Part shown: positions 8,689 to 18,800 of the stretch, one piece after another
Layout: each line of letters starts with the position of its first letter
Numbering within the stretch: the stretch's first letter is position 1
Virus record (IMG/VR): IMGVR_UViG_3300000101_000015
Coordinates: 1 to 35,856 of that record
DNA length: 35,856 bases
Source: a virus
Strand: one strand, 5' to 3'
Made by a program: the position numbers and the translations under genes
The notes under the pieces: model-generated
Database searches by the model: none
What the model saw: the letters and a program-made list of their open reading frames with translations, nothing else
Told to the model about the DNA's origin: nothing

Positions 8689-9255
8689 ATGGCTTGTAAT
8701 TGTACAAAATGTAGTAGTAAGTGTGGTTGTTCTGATACAGCTTTAACTAATCCTTGTACTTACACTGATTGCAGTGTAGGTAGTGAGAGATGTGATGATA
8801 TCCAATGTGCATCTTGCGTTAGTTATTGTGGGACTTCCTTTCAAATAGGTGACACTAATAGTAAAATAGTTATAACCTCCGGTGAACGGTTGGATTCTAT
8901 TATACAAAAGTTCTCTATGATACTATCAAATGGGTTAGGAGCTTGTACATCAGATGACGTACAACATGATCCATATAATGTATATGCTGGTGTAGTTACT
9001 AGTAGTACAGTAGATGTTATATGGAACGGTGTTTATAGTAATAGTACAGGTTTAAACATATATACTGCACCTCAAATAGGTGGAGGAAGTAATATCTGGA
9101 CATTACAGAATAGTACACCAATTGTAACAACTGTAAATAATTATACTATTACAAATCTAGTAGCTAGTACAGCTTATAAAATAAAAGTTGTTGATAATGG
9201 CAACAGTGCTGCATGTAAACCAATAGAAATTTTAGTTTCTACTCTGGCAGTATAA
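8689..9255 (+). CDS. Cysteine-rich protein with C-terminal fibronectin-III-like domain
   Basis: In this 188-residue protein, 11 cysteines occur in the first 47 residues (positions 3, 5, 8, 12, 14, 23, 28, 35, 40, 43, 47), arranged as C-x-C, C-x2-C and similar pairs. This suggests a metal cluster or disulphide knot. A short helical segment (GERLDSIIQKFSMILSNGLG) resembles a segment of the preceding vWA protein (GDTISDVTAKLATKVCDLIT). The C-terminal ~90 residues look like a fibronectin-III sandwich (VDVIWNGVYSNSTGLNIY, YTITNLVASTAYKIKVVD). The gene ends a two-gene unit closed by a strong terminator. It is probably a virion surface protein working with its neighbour; its exact function is unknown. 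Confidence 0.87.
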   Translation: MACNCTKCSSKCGCSDTALTNPCTYTDCSVGSERCDDIQCASCVSYCGTSFQIGDTNSKIVITSGERLDSIIQKFSMILSNGLGACTSDDVQHDPYNVYAGVVTSSTVDVIWNGVYSNSTGLNIYTAPQIGGGSNIWTLQNSTPIVTTVNNYTITNLVASTAYKIKVVDNGNSAACKPIEILVSTLAV

Positions 9256-9302
9256 AAAAACAACAGGTGGTGGTTTGTTGGTTTTCTACTACAAACGTTG
9301 GA

Positions 9303-9336
9303 AGAGGCTGGGTTTATCCCGGTCTCTTTTTTTTTT
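9303..9336 (+). terminator. Strong intrinsic terminator after the Cys-rich gene
   Basis: A ten-pair stem (AGAGGCTGGG at 9303-9312 with CCCGGTCTCT at 9318-9327, two G-U pairs) closes a five-base loop and is followed by a run of ten T. This is the most GC-rich hairpin in the window and separates the tail-protein unit from the phosphoesterase gene. Confidence 0.92.
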
Positions 9337-9366
9337 AGTATCTTTACAGTAAAAATTTATTGACTT

Positions 9367-10590
9367 ATGAACAATTTAAAAGAAAAGATAATTGAGAGTT
9401 TAAAGTGGAAGAAACACCCTATGTATTGTGCGGAAAAATTAAACATTACAGAATCTCAGTATAAAAAAATTAAGAAAGAAGTTTTACAAGAAAGAAAATC
9501 AAAAAAGAAAAAGAGTTTGTTTTTCAGTAAAGCTGCAGACAGTGCACAGATTGCAGAAGCAATTGATTTAGAAAATGGAACTGGAAAGTTATCAGGAACT
9601 TTTGACCATGAACCTAAAAGTGCTGAAGAAATAATTATGTTATTAAAGATTGATACTGACAAATGGAAACTATCTCAGTATTGGAATAAACAAATGGGAG
9701 ATCACTGGAGAGTATCTGCTTTAGTTAGTCAAATAAAAAACTCTGATACAAAACTTTTTGAAGACCTATTAAAAAACTGGACTCCCAAAAAATACAAAAT
9801 ATCAAATATACCTTACAAAAATAAATTTACTGATGACCCTCATTGTGCTGTAATATCACTGCAAGATATTCATTTTGGTAAAGAAGGTAATGATACTATA
9901 GATAAAGATTTTGAGGATACAGTTAAAAACTTAGTTACTAGAGCAAATGCAATACACCACATAGAAACTATGTACTTTGTTGTAGGAGGTGATTTAATAA
10001 ACATGGATACCTTTCAGGGCACAACTACAAGCGGAACACCTTTAGACAACTGTATGAGCGCTACAGAGGCTTATGTGCAAGCATTTGATGCAATGCATTG
10101 GGCAGTAAGATATATTAAAGCTCACTGTGATAATTTAGTTGTAGTATATGTTCCTGGAAATCATGATAGACTTTCTTCTTTTCATTTAGCTCATGCTTTA
10201 TCAAGATCAATAGAGTGTGATAAAATAACATGGGATGTAAAATATGAAGAAAGAAAGGTTCATGTATGGCATAATAACTTTAATGCATTTGAACATGGTG
10301 ATAAGCGCAGCAAGAATAATCCTTTAATATATGCATCAGAGTATCCAAAGGCCTGGGGTGACACAACAAACAGAACATTATTTAAAGGTCATATACATAC
10401 AGATAGAAAAGTAGAATATATGACATCTAATGAGACTGCAGGTTTTATAGAAAAGACACTTCCTAGTCTAGGTAAGACTGATTACTATCACTATAGTAAC
10501 AAGTATGTGGGTAATAGAAGATCAGGTAAATTAGAAATTCAACACCCAACAATGGGAAATATATGCGTATTAACTTATCAAGCAATATAA
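9367..10590 (+). CDS. Calcineurin-like metallophosphoesterase with N-terminal HTH-like segment
   Basis: The 407-residue protein carries the ordered motifs of the calcineurin-like metallophosphoesterase superfamily: Asp167-Ile-His169, Gly208-Asp209, Gly264-Asn-His-Asp267, His310-Gly-Asp312 and Gly341-His-Ile-His344. These coordinate two metal ions for phosphodiester or phosphomonoester hydrolysis. Residues about 1-45 resemble a small helix-turn-helix (MYCAEKLNITESQYKKIKKE) followed by a Lys-rich stretch, so nucleic acid is a plausible substrate. A nuclease, DNA-repair or nucleotide phosphatase role cannot be distinguished here. The gene lies alone between two terminators inside the structural block, so it may be expressed separately. 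It could be a virion-packaged nuclease or simply an inserted accessory gene. Confidence 0.92.
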   Translation: MNNLKEKIIESLKWKKHPMYCAEKLNITESQYKKIKKEVLQERKSKKKKSLFFSKAADSAQIAEAIDLENGTGKLSGTFDHEPKSAEEIIMLLKIDTDKWKLSQYWNKQMGDHWRVSALVSQIKNSDTKLFEDLLKNWTPKKYKISNIPYKNKFTDDPHCAVISLQDIHFGKEGNDTIDKDFEDTVKNLVTRANAIHHIETMYFVVGGDLINMDTFQGTTTSGTPLDNCMSATEAYVQAFDAMHWAVRYIKAHCDNLVVVYVPGNHDRLSSFHLAHALSRSIECDKITWDVKYEERKVHVWHNNFNAFEHGDKRSKNNPLIYASEYPKAWGDTTNRTLFKGHIHTDRKVEYMTSNETAGFIEKTLPSLGKTDYYHYSNKYVGNRRSGKLEIQHPTMGNICVLTYQAI

Positions 10591-10595
10591 AGACC

Positions 10596-10628
10596 TCACT
10601 TTAAATTTCATTAAGTGATGTTTTTTTT
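10596..10628 (+). terminator. Probable intrinsic terminator after the phosphoesterase gene
   Basis: A six-pair stem (TCACTT at 10596-10601 with AAGTGA at 10613-10618) has an AT-rich loop and is followed two bases later by a run of eight T (10621-10628). The stem is modest, but its position just after the stop and the T-run support termination. Confidence 0.6.
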
Positions 10629-10642
10629 GTAAATTATAAATG
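10626..10642 (+). promoter_or_regulatory. Candidate late promoter box before the neck gene cluster
   Basis: TTTGTAAATTATAAATG begins in the terminator T-run and ends eight bases before the ATG at 10651. It shares TTTGTAwATTA with the gaps before 6436 and 23434. It also contains TATAAATG, which is close to the T4 late-promoter string TATAAATA. Assignment is tentative. Confidence 0.35.
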
Positions 10643-10650
10643 TAGACTGT

Positions 10651-11217
10651 ATGATTAATAATTTTAAAAAACCTGATTTAAACGCTCCAAGATATAGGCA
10701 AAAAAGAATGGGGTTGCTAAATGAAGAAACATATAGAGAATTCAAAGACAAAAAACCTTTGTATTCAAAAATAGATAATAAGAAGCTTAAACTAATAATT
10801 AAAACATATAATCAAAATTTATGGCAAGCTGTAATAGATAATAGAGATGGTGTAGAATTACCTGATTCATTGGGGTTTTTATTTATAGGAACATGCCCTA
10901 ATTCTAAATCAGTTAATACTAATTATGCTCTATCAAATCAATACGGTAAGGTATTGCAAAACAAAAACTGGGAGACTGATGGAAATTTAGGAAAAATATT
11001 TTATACAAATTGGTCTACAAAGTATAGGTTTAAAAATAGAGAGCTCTGGAGATTCAGAGCTTGTAGAAATTTTAAAAGAGGAGTTGCAAAGCAGTATCCA
11101 GAGAATTGGACAAAATATGTAGTAATGAAAAATAAATATAGAGTGGCTCATCTTTATGATAAGACACCAGATAAAACTAGAGAAGCTCTTAAAGATTATA
11201 ATGAATTTGAAATGTAA
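10651..11217 (+). CDS. Conserved crAss-like virion gene-block protein, function unassigned
   Basis: The 188-residue protein is basic and rich in Lys, Arg, Asn, Trp and Tyr. It starts MINNFKKPDLNAPRYRQKRM and contains AVIDNRDGVELPDSLGFLFI and IFYTNWSTKYRFKNRELWRF. I recognise this pattern from a protein next to the ring/neck genes of crAss-like phages, where it has no firm function that I know of. The many aromatic and basic residues would suit binding to DNA or to an assembly intermediate. The next gene starts six bases after its stop, so it is probably the first gene of a neck and tail operon. Confidence 0.85.
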   Translation: MINNFKKPDLNAPRYRQKRMGLLNEETYREFKDKKPLYSKIDNKKLKLIIKTYNQNLWQAVIDNRDGVELPDSLGFLFIGTCPNSKSVNTNYALSNQYGKVLQNKNWETDGNLGKIFYTNWSTKYRFKNRELWRFRACRNFKRGVAKQYPENWTKYVVMKNKYRVAHLYDKTPDKTREALKDYNEFEM

Positions 11218-11223
11218 AAAACT

Positions 11224-11898
11224 ATGTCAACAATAGCAGAAGTAGTATCTAGAGTAAGGGGTCAAGTTAAAGCAGAAGTGCAAGATGCTTTTATTACTGA
11301 TAGATATATTTATAGTTTGATAGAAAAGTTTGCTCAAGTATTAATGAGAAGGCAAGACTATGCAAATAAATTAATGAAGTTTAACTCTGTATGGAAAGCA
11401 TTACCTTATGTTGAACTTATAGAAGTAGATAAAGTAGAAGCAGGGTGCAGTGGAATACAAAGCGGCTGTACAATAAAACGTTCCAAACATAGACTACCTT
11501 CAATGATAGAAGGTTACTGGGGGCCACTAATACGTACTGTAAGCTCCATAGACGGCTCACAAGAGCTTCAAGCAACTCAACCAGGTACATATACATCTAT
11601 GACTAAAACAACGTCATTTAAATACAATACTACAAAATATTTTTGGTGGTTGGATGGATACATATATTCCCCAAATATTTTATGGGATGCAATAAAACTT
11701 GAAGGTGTATTTAATTCTGATATTACTAAATGGAATTGTGAGACAGAAGATGATTGTACTCCTAGGTATGAACAACCAATATATATTCCAGAAGCATTAT
11801 TTGCAGAAATAGAGGGTCAAGTTATACAGACTATGATGGGTACTATGCAAATACCTTCTGAAGATTCAGATAATAAACGTAATTTACATAGACAATAA
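11224..11898 (+). CDS. Ring / head-to-tail connector protein, crAss-like type
   Basis: The 224-residue protein starts MSTIAEVVSRVRGQVKAEVQ and continues with DAFITDRYIYSLIEKFAQVL, VELIEVDKVEAGCSGIQSGC, TIKRSKHRLP and EGYWGPLIRTVSSIDGSQEL. I recall this string of motifs as characteristic of a ring protein in the neck of crAss-like phages, between the portal and the tail barrel. The second half has YFWWLDGYIYSPNILWDAIK and a helical C-terminus (YIPEALFAEIEGQVIQTMMG). The stop overlaps the next start by one base (TAATG), which indicates translational coupling with the second ring gene. Family recognition is from memory and should be tested by profile search. Confidence 0.85.
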   Translation: MSTIAEVVSRVRGQVKAEVQDAFITDRYIYSLIEKFAQVLMRRQDYANKLMKFNSVWKALPYVELIEVDKVEAGCSGIQSGCTIKRSKHRLPSMIEGYWGPLIRTVSSIDGSQELQATQPGTYTSMTKTTSFKYNTTKYFWWLDGYIYSPNILWDAIKLEGVFNSDITKWNCETEDDCTPRYEQPIYIPEALFAEIEGQVIQTMMGTMQIPSEDSDNKRNLHRQ

Positions 11899-12845
11899 TG
11901 GGAGTATCACAAAAATATAGAACATTTAGTCAACTAATGGAAGATGTTTCCATTGACTTTTCTACATATGCATTAGAGGGAATGATAGAACCTCAGCAAT
12001 TAATTAAAGTAGCAACAAGAGTTAACTATGATTTAGGTTTAAGAATTCATAGAACTAAAGAAGTTGTTATAGATATTGAACATGGTAAAGCTCAACTACC
12101 TACAGATTTTGCTTATATAAATTATGCATTTAGATGTGGATCTTATACTATAAATAATTCAATGCCTTCAGGGACTCATATTGAAACTTTTAATGATGTA
12201 CCATATGTTCCTTCTCCAGGAGAAGTAACACAGTGTGAAGACGGACAGGCATGTAAAGATGTATGTGTTGTTAAGACATGTGATGACACAAATAGTTATC
12301 AATTAGTACAAAGAGTTGGTCCTAGTCAATACAGACAGTTTAGTAGTTGGACACAATTGAGAATACAAAATGTAAATAGTCCAACTTGTTTTTGTCCAGA
12401 ATTAGGTGCACAAGCTTTAGATGTTGCTGAAATCCAAGATGGCTATATGATTACTACATTTAAAACAGGCAAAGTATATTTAAGTTATCAAGGTGCAATG
12501 GAAGACTCAAATGGAGACTTGCTTGTATTAGACCAACCTTATTGTAATGAATACTATGAGTATGCCTTAAAAGAAAGGATACTAGAAAATATGGTTTGGC
12601 AAGGTGAAAATGTAAGCCAGCAATTAGGGTTAGTAACAGGTAGATTAAGAGCAGCTAGAAATAATGCTTTAGGATTTGTTAATACTCCAAACTTTGCAGA
12701 AATGAGAAAGTTGCATACAATGAATAGAAGAGCTCAATATCATAATTACTATAATATGTTTTTAAGTTATGCACCTTCAAACCCAGTAGCATCAGGCCCA
12801 GCTGTAATAAATAGTAATGGATCATCATCCACTACAATTGCGTAA
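11898..12845 (+). CDS. Second ring / neck protein, crAss-like type
   Basis: The 315-residue protein begins MGVSQKYRTFSQLMEDVSID and contains EGMIEPQQLIKVATRVNYDL, GLRIHRTKEVVIDIEHGKAQ and LPTDFAYINYAFRCGSY. I recognise these as signatures of a ring/neck protein in crAss-like phages. A Cys-rich insert follows (QCEDGQACKDVCVVKTCDD). The C-terminal half is helical (YEYALKERILENMVWQGENV, TGRLRAARNNALGFVNTPNF), with a conserved-looking end about moving Met/His/Tyr residues. The start overlaps the stop of the upstream ring gene by one base. A neck ring stacked with its neighbour is the likely role. Confidence 0.85.
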   Translation: MGVSQKYRTFSQLMEDVSIDFSTYALEGMIEPQQLIKVATRVNYDLGLRIHRTKEVVIDIEHGKAQLPTDFAYINYAFRCGSYTINNSMPSGTHIETFNDVPYVPSPGEVTQCEDGQACKDVCVVKTCDDTNSYQLVQRVGPSQYRQFSSWTQLRIQNVNSPTCFCPELGAQALDVAEIQDGYMITTFKTGKVYLSYQGAMEDSNGDLLVLDQPYCNEYYEYALKERILENMVWQGENVSQQLGLVTGRLRAARNNALGFVNTPNFAEMRKLHTMNRRAQYHNYYNMFLSYAPSNPVASGPAVINSNGSSSTTIA

Positions 12846-12869
12846 CTAATAAAATATAGCTAACAGATT

Positions 12870-15800
12870 ATGGCAAAGAAGAAGTCTACACCAAAGGATA
12901 CAACCAAAACAACTCCAAAGAGATCTAGCTCAAGTGTGAATAGTAATGCATTTGTAAAGGGGATGAACAAAGATGTTGCACCCTCTTTTGAGAAAAATGA
13001 TTCTTGGTATCATGCCATTAATGCAGCTAATAATAGTTCTGATGGTGATGTTGGGGTTATTGGTAATGAGCCTGCTAATTTACAATGCGGTGTAATACCT
13101 TATACTATAATTGGTGCTATACATAGATATGGAGATGAATGGATAGTATACTCTACAGATGATATAAGTTCAGAGATAGGAAGATTTGATGATAGTGAAT
13201 GTAAGTATACAGTCATTGTTAATGATCCTTGTTTAAACTTTAACAGAAAGTTTTTAATTACAGGAGCAGCAAAAGAAAATTTTGATTGCTCTTGGCAAGT
13301 TTATTGGGATGATGGAAACAATCCATCACGTTCAATGAATATAGATGATATACCATATATTCAAGATATTGTATCTGCTCCTGGTGATGTTTGTATTGTA
13401 TATGAAGATACTACATTTTTAGATTGTGAGAAGATTAGACTCCATCCTTTAGTTGATACACCATGTATAAAACTGACTAAGGCAACAGATGGAGGAACTA
13501 TTTTAAATGGAGCATATCAAGCATATATTGCATACACAGAAAATGATCAAGTAGTAAGTGATTACATAGGTATTTCAAATATACAAACTTTGTGGTCTCA
13601 TAGAGGAGGTGATGGTTCTCTAGATATTAATATAGATGGTTTAGATAAAGATTACTATTACTTTGATTTAGTATTATTAGTTAGACAACAAGGTCAGATA
13701 TATAGTAAACTTATAGGTAACTATAGTACAGAAATAAAACATATAAACATAGATTATATAGATCAAGCTTTAGTATCTATACAGATAAGAGATCTATATA
13801 GACAATCTCCTATATATGAAAAATCAGAAGCAATGTACGTTGTTAATGATTATCTTATAAGACAAGGTCCAACTGAACAATTTGATTTTAACTATCAACC
13901 ACTAGCCAATAATATAAAAGTTAACTGGGTTGTTAATGAAGTAACTCAGGATTACTATATTAAATCAGGTAACAAGATGGGTTACATGAGGGATGAACAA
14001 TATGCATTTTTTATTAGATGGATATATAATACAGGAGAAAGATCATCATCTTATCATATCCCAGGGAGAGCTTCAAAAAATTACACTTTACCTAATGGTA
14101 CAGTTGAAGATGAAAGACAAAATATATTTGGTTCTAATGTAATAGATCCAGCAGGAGATCCTGTATTCAAAGTTTATAATACAGCCAATGTAACCGCTTT
14201 GGTAACTGAACCTCAAGAAGATGGATCAAATATAATTGCAAGAGGTGAAATGGGATATTGGGAATCTACTGAAAGATATCCTGATAAGCAGCCAGAAATA
14301 TGGAATGCAAGTGCACATACATGGTCAAATGAATTTAATCCTGGTGCAGATTTATGTGGAGAATTTATAAGACATCATAAGATGCCTAATGAAATGATTG
14401 ATCCTATATTAGGTTTAAGTGATGGTACTGATACAGGTATATATATCTTAGGTGTTGAATTTGCAAATATCAAAAGACCAGTTTATAATGATGGTTCACC
14501 TATTTTAAATATATCAGGATATGAGGTACTTAGAGGATCTAGACTAGGTAACAGAACTATTTTAGCAAAGGGTATGTTTAAAAACATGCGTGAGTATGAT
14601 GTGCCTGAGTCAGAAAATTTAATTGGTAATGCTCAGGGATTATACCCTAACTATCCTTTTAATGACCTAAGACCTGATGTGTTTCATACAACAAAAAGAA
14701 AAACAACAGGGTGTGATAGTGGTGGTCCTTTTTCAAGTGGTGCAACTTCTGATTTTCCTCCTTTGTCAGGATTTAGAGAAGATGTATTTACATTTCATTC
14801 ACCTGAGTTAATGTTTACTAAGCCATATTTAAATGCATATGAAACTGTATTTTATGGAAAGATAACTGGACAGTCAAGTGGATACTTTAAACCTTCTGAA
14901 GAACATCCACAATTTAAGCTTTTAAGAAATATATCAGCAATACTTAGTGCATGTATTGGTGTTGGTTATGCATTAAAAAATATTAATGGTACACCTAATA
15001 CTACAGCATTACCAGCACAAGGTCTTAATACTGCGTATCCTGAATGGAAGATTAATAAAAGAGGTGGAGGTGGTGGTACTTGGAATGACTTTGCAACTTC
15101 TGTAACACCAACAGGTGTTGCAACTGCTAGTACAACAGGTAATATTAGTAGTCATAATGGTGGTGATGGTAATAATAATGTAAAAGGTGGTGGTGCATAT
15201 ACAGATGCAAATATTGCTATTAATGATTTACCAGGTGCCGGTGGCGGTCCAGGTGGTGGTTGGTTTAATGATTTAATAGATCTTTTTTCAGGTGGTATTG
15301 ATGACATTGGACAAGCTGCAGGATTAACAGATAGTACACAAATAAGATTACAAGAACAAGCTCAAGCTAATTTACAAGATGTTGGTGCTAGTGAAAATGG
15401 TGGAACTATGGGTGGTGGCTCTAATGAAGGTGTTACCTTAGATACATCAGAATCTAATCTTGCTCCACTATTTAAAAAAGCAATGGGCTTAAGTTTACTT
15501 CAAAAAAATATTGCTGTAGGTGGACAAGAGATAATAGATTTAATATATAATTTAGTTTCATTTCAGGAGCATGTATTAAAATATAACTCTCATGGTTTTT
15601 TTAATGACTTTGATGCACACCCATTAACTCTTAACTTTAGAACTAAAAACGAAGCAGCAAATTACATTGGCTCATCTTTTCAAACATTTGATCAAAACAA
15701 ATACAAAATAAATAATTTATTTAGGCCAACAACAGTAGCAGTATCTACTGAAAAACCTATTTCATCTAACTATGGTGTAGAAGATACATCAAGATTTGCT

Positions 15801-18800
15801 CTTGGTGGCTATTATAATAGTAATGGTTCTGCCTCAACACCAGATTGGGAAGATAACTTAAAGAACCCTGAAGGTCCATTCAAGAAACCAATTTCAGCAT
15901 TATATGGTGCATTGAAATTTAATATGGATAATCAGTATGGACAACTTGATGGTATCAAACAAATACAACAAAGATCTTGTGTAGAAATAATAGATCAAGA
16001 AAATCCTATTAATTTTAAATATACAAGTAAAGCAATATTTAGCGGGGATACATTTGTATCACATTATACTGAGAAATGTATTATGCCAATCTTTACTGAT
16101 TTTCTTATGGGTCAGTATGATGGTTTTCCTTATGATTATTATTTAAGAACTAACATACCTTATCCAAGATTCTGGTTGAATAGCAGGAAATTTGATATGG
16201 CAGGAATGGCACAAACTATTTCTACATTAGGTTTTAGTGGTTTTGGTGGAGGATCAATTGATGAAACTTTACCAAATGAATTATATTATTTAGATAGAGG
16301 TGATACTTGTGGTTGGAATTTACTTTCAATATTTCAATCAGATGGTTTGAATTCAGCATTTGCAATGAACCATGCATATATATATTCTCATATTAATGGT
16401 ATAAATGATTTTTATGTAGAGACTGAGATTAATTTACCATACAGAGATTGGGAAGAACCAAAAGAAAGAAGGTTCTATGACAAGTATGAATACAATAACT
16501 TAGATGATTTATTTCATGCAGAGATAGAGAAGTATGATAACTTCTATAAGTATGATGAATCTTTAAGCCCTTCTAAATTTGTTAGTCAAAATTCTACATT
16601 TGCAGAAATGCAACCTAAAGACTACAACCCTTATATTGCAGAAACCTGTTTTGTAAATTATCCTAAAAGATTAATATATTCTTTACAGGCAAATGAAGAA
16701 GATAGAAAAGATTATTGGAGACAATTCTTATTTGCTAATTATAAAGACTTTAAAAATAAAGTATCTGTAATAAAACCATTTAGCAAAACAGGTGCATTAA
16801 TGTTTTTTCCATATCAATCACCTCAATTATTTCAAGGTGTTGATACATTAAAGACTGATGCAGGAACTAAAGTTACTATAGGAGATGCTGGTTTATTTAC
16901 CCAAGCTCTTCAAAATGTAGTAAACTCTGATCTATCAAATGAATACGGTTCATTAGAGAATCATAGAGGAGTTATAAATACACCTGCGGGTCTATTTTAC
17001 GTATCACAAGCTCAAGGAAAAATATTTCAATACACACCTGGAAAAGGTTTAGTACCTATATCTAATGCGGGAATGAAATGGTGGTTTAATAAATATTTAC
17101 CATCAAGGTTCTTAAAACAATTTCCAACATCTGAAAATACAGAATGGATAGATAACCCAGTAGTAGGTGTAGGGTGTCAAGTAATATATGACCCTAATGA
17201 TGATATAGTTTATTTCATGAAGAAAGACTTTTCCATGAAATCTCAATACGTAGCAGCTGCTACATTTGTAGATAGACTAACTAAGCCTGTGGATGTTACA
17301 TTGAATGGTATTACTGTTTCAATAGATATTGGAGATCCAATATACTTTGATGATTGCTCATGGACAATTAGTTATGACCCTAAAGCACAAGCATGGATTT
17401 CATTTCATGATTGGCACCCGGAGTTTGCTTTACCTAGTATAAATCATTTCTTTACTACTAAGACAGTAACAACTAGTGTTCCTCAGTGTCCACCAGGATA
17501 TACTTTTAATCCAGTATCAGGTTTATGTGAGGACATTATAAATATAACTGAACCAAGAGCGGTTGTTAAAAGTGATATCCCAGCTGATATAACAGGTGGA
17601 CCACAACAGTGTCTTATTGATATAGTAGTTACAATGGATGCTTCTGGTAGTACACTTTGGCCAGGCGGGAATGCAGGTAACGGAAACGTATTTCCTTCAT
17701 GGCCTTCCGTTGGTGCAAACACAAGAGGACAAGCATTGATAGATTGGTTAGCTGTTTTTGTAGATGACCCTGCTATTCAGGCAGGATTGACTACTGGTAC
17801 AATTCAATTAGGTTTTAGAGTTTGGGCTACAGGTAGTGCACAAGGTAATCCAACAGGAACAGGACAATCAATGTTAAGTGCAGTTACAGGAAGTCAAGCT
17901 GCAACATGGATGGTAGGCAACTGGACAAACCAAAATGGAATACAAGGTGCTACTAATGCACAAGTTGCAAGGGATACCGGTATAACTCAATTGAATAATA
18001 AAGCTGGCTCAGCATTAGCAGCTAGTTATCCAGCAAGAAGTGCTGATCCTAATTATAGACAAATACTCATAATTGCAACAGATGCTGATGGTATTACTTC
18101 TGGTAATAATCCTATAACGCCACAAACATACAATTGTTGTCAAAGTGCAAACCTTATAGCTGGTGCAACAGGTCCAGCAAACCAAGAAATTTATTCTGTA
18201 TATGTAGGTAATACAAATAATGTACCGGGTAACTCAGGAGTATTAGATCAGTTTACAGTAGGTAATGGTGCTGGGCCTGCAAGTGCTTATTATAATAATA
18301 CAACTAACACACCAGGTCCAGGTCAATTTACAATGGCAGCTAATAACCCTGTTGAATTACAATCTACTGCAGCAGCTGTTGCAGCAGATATTTGTTCTAT
18401 ACCATTTAGTTGTGAATGTCCTCCTGGCTATACACTTATATATCCTGACCCAGCAAATGGTGGAATTTTTACACAGCAATCAGGAACGTGTAGTGATGTT
18501 CCAGGGGAGTCACCTATATGTAGAAAAGTTGAGTGTCCTACTTGTCCTCCGGGGCCAACAGGTACTACAACAACTTCACTGGGTAGTTGTCCTGATACTT
18601 TTCCTGAACTAGGTTTAATAGGTGATCCAACTTGGGTTGACCCAACACCACCTTTATGTAATTATTACTATGCAGATTTTGTACAGGCAAATTACAGAGT
18701 AGGATCATTTTGGAGACACAATGTAAGGTGTGACTTATTTGCTAATTATTATAATGAAAGTTTCCCTTGGGAGATTGAATTAATAAGTAATACTGGCCAA

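Noticed and set aside
18265-18612. Plus-strand 115-codon frame rich in Leu and Gln
   Set aside because: It lies wholly inside the giant tail gene in another frame; its composition is that of an out-of-frame reading.
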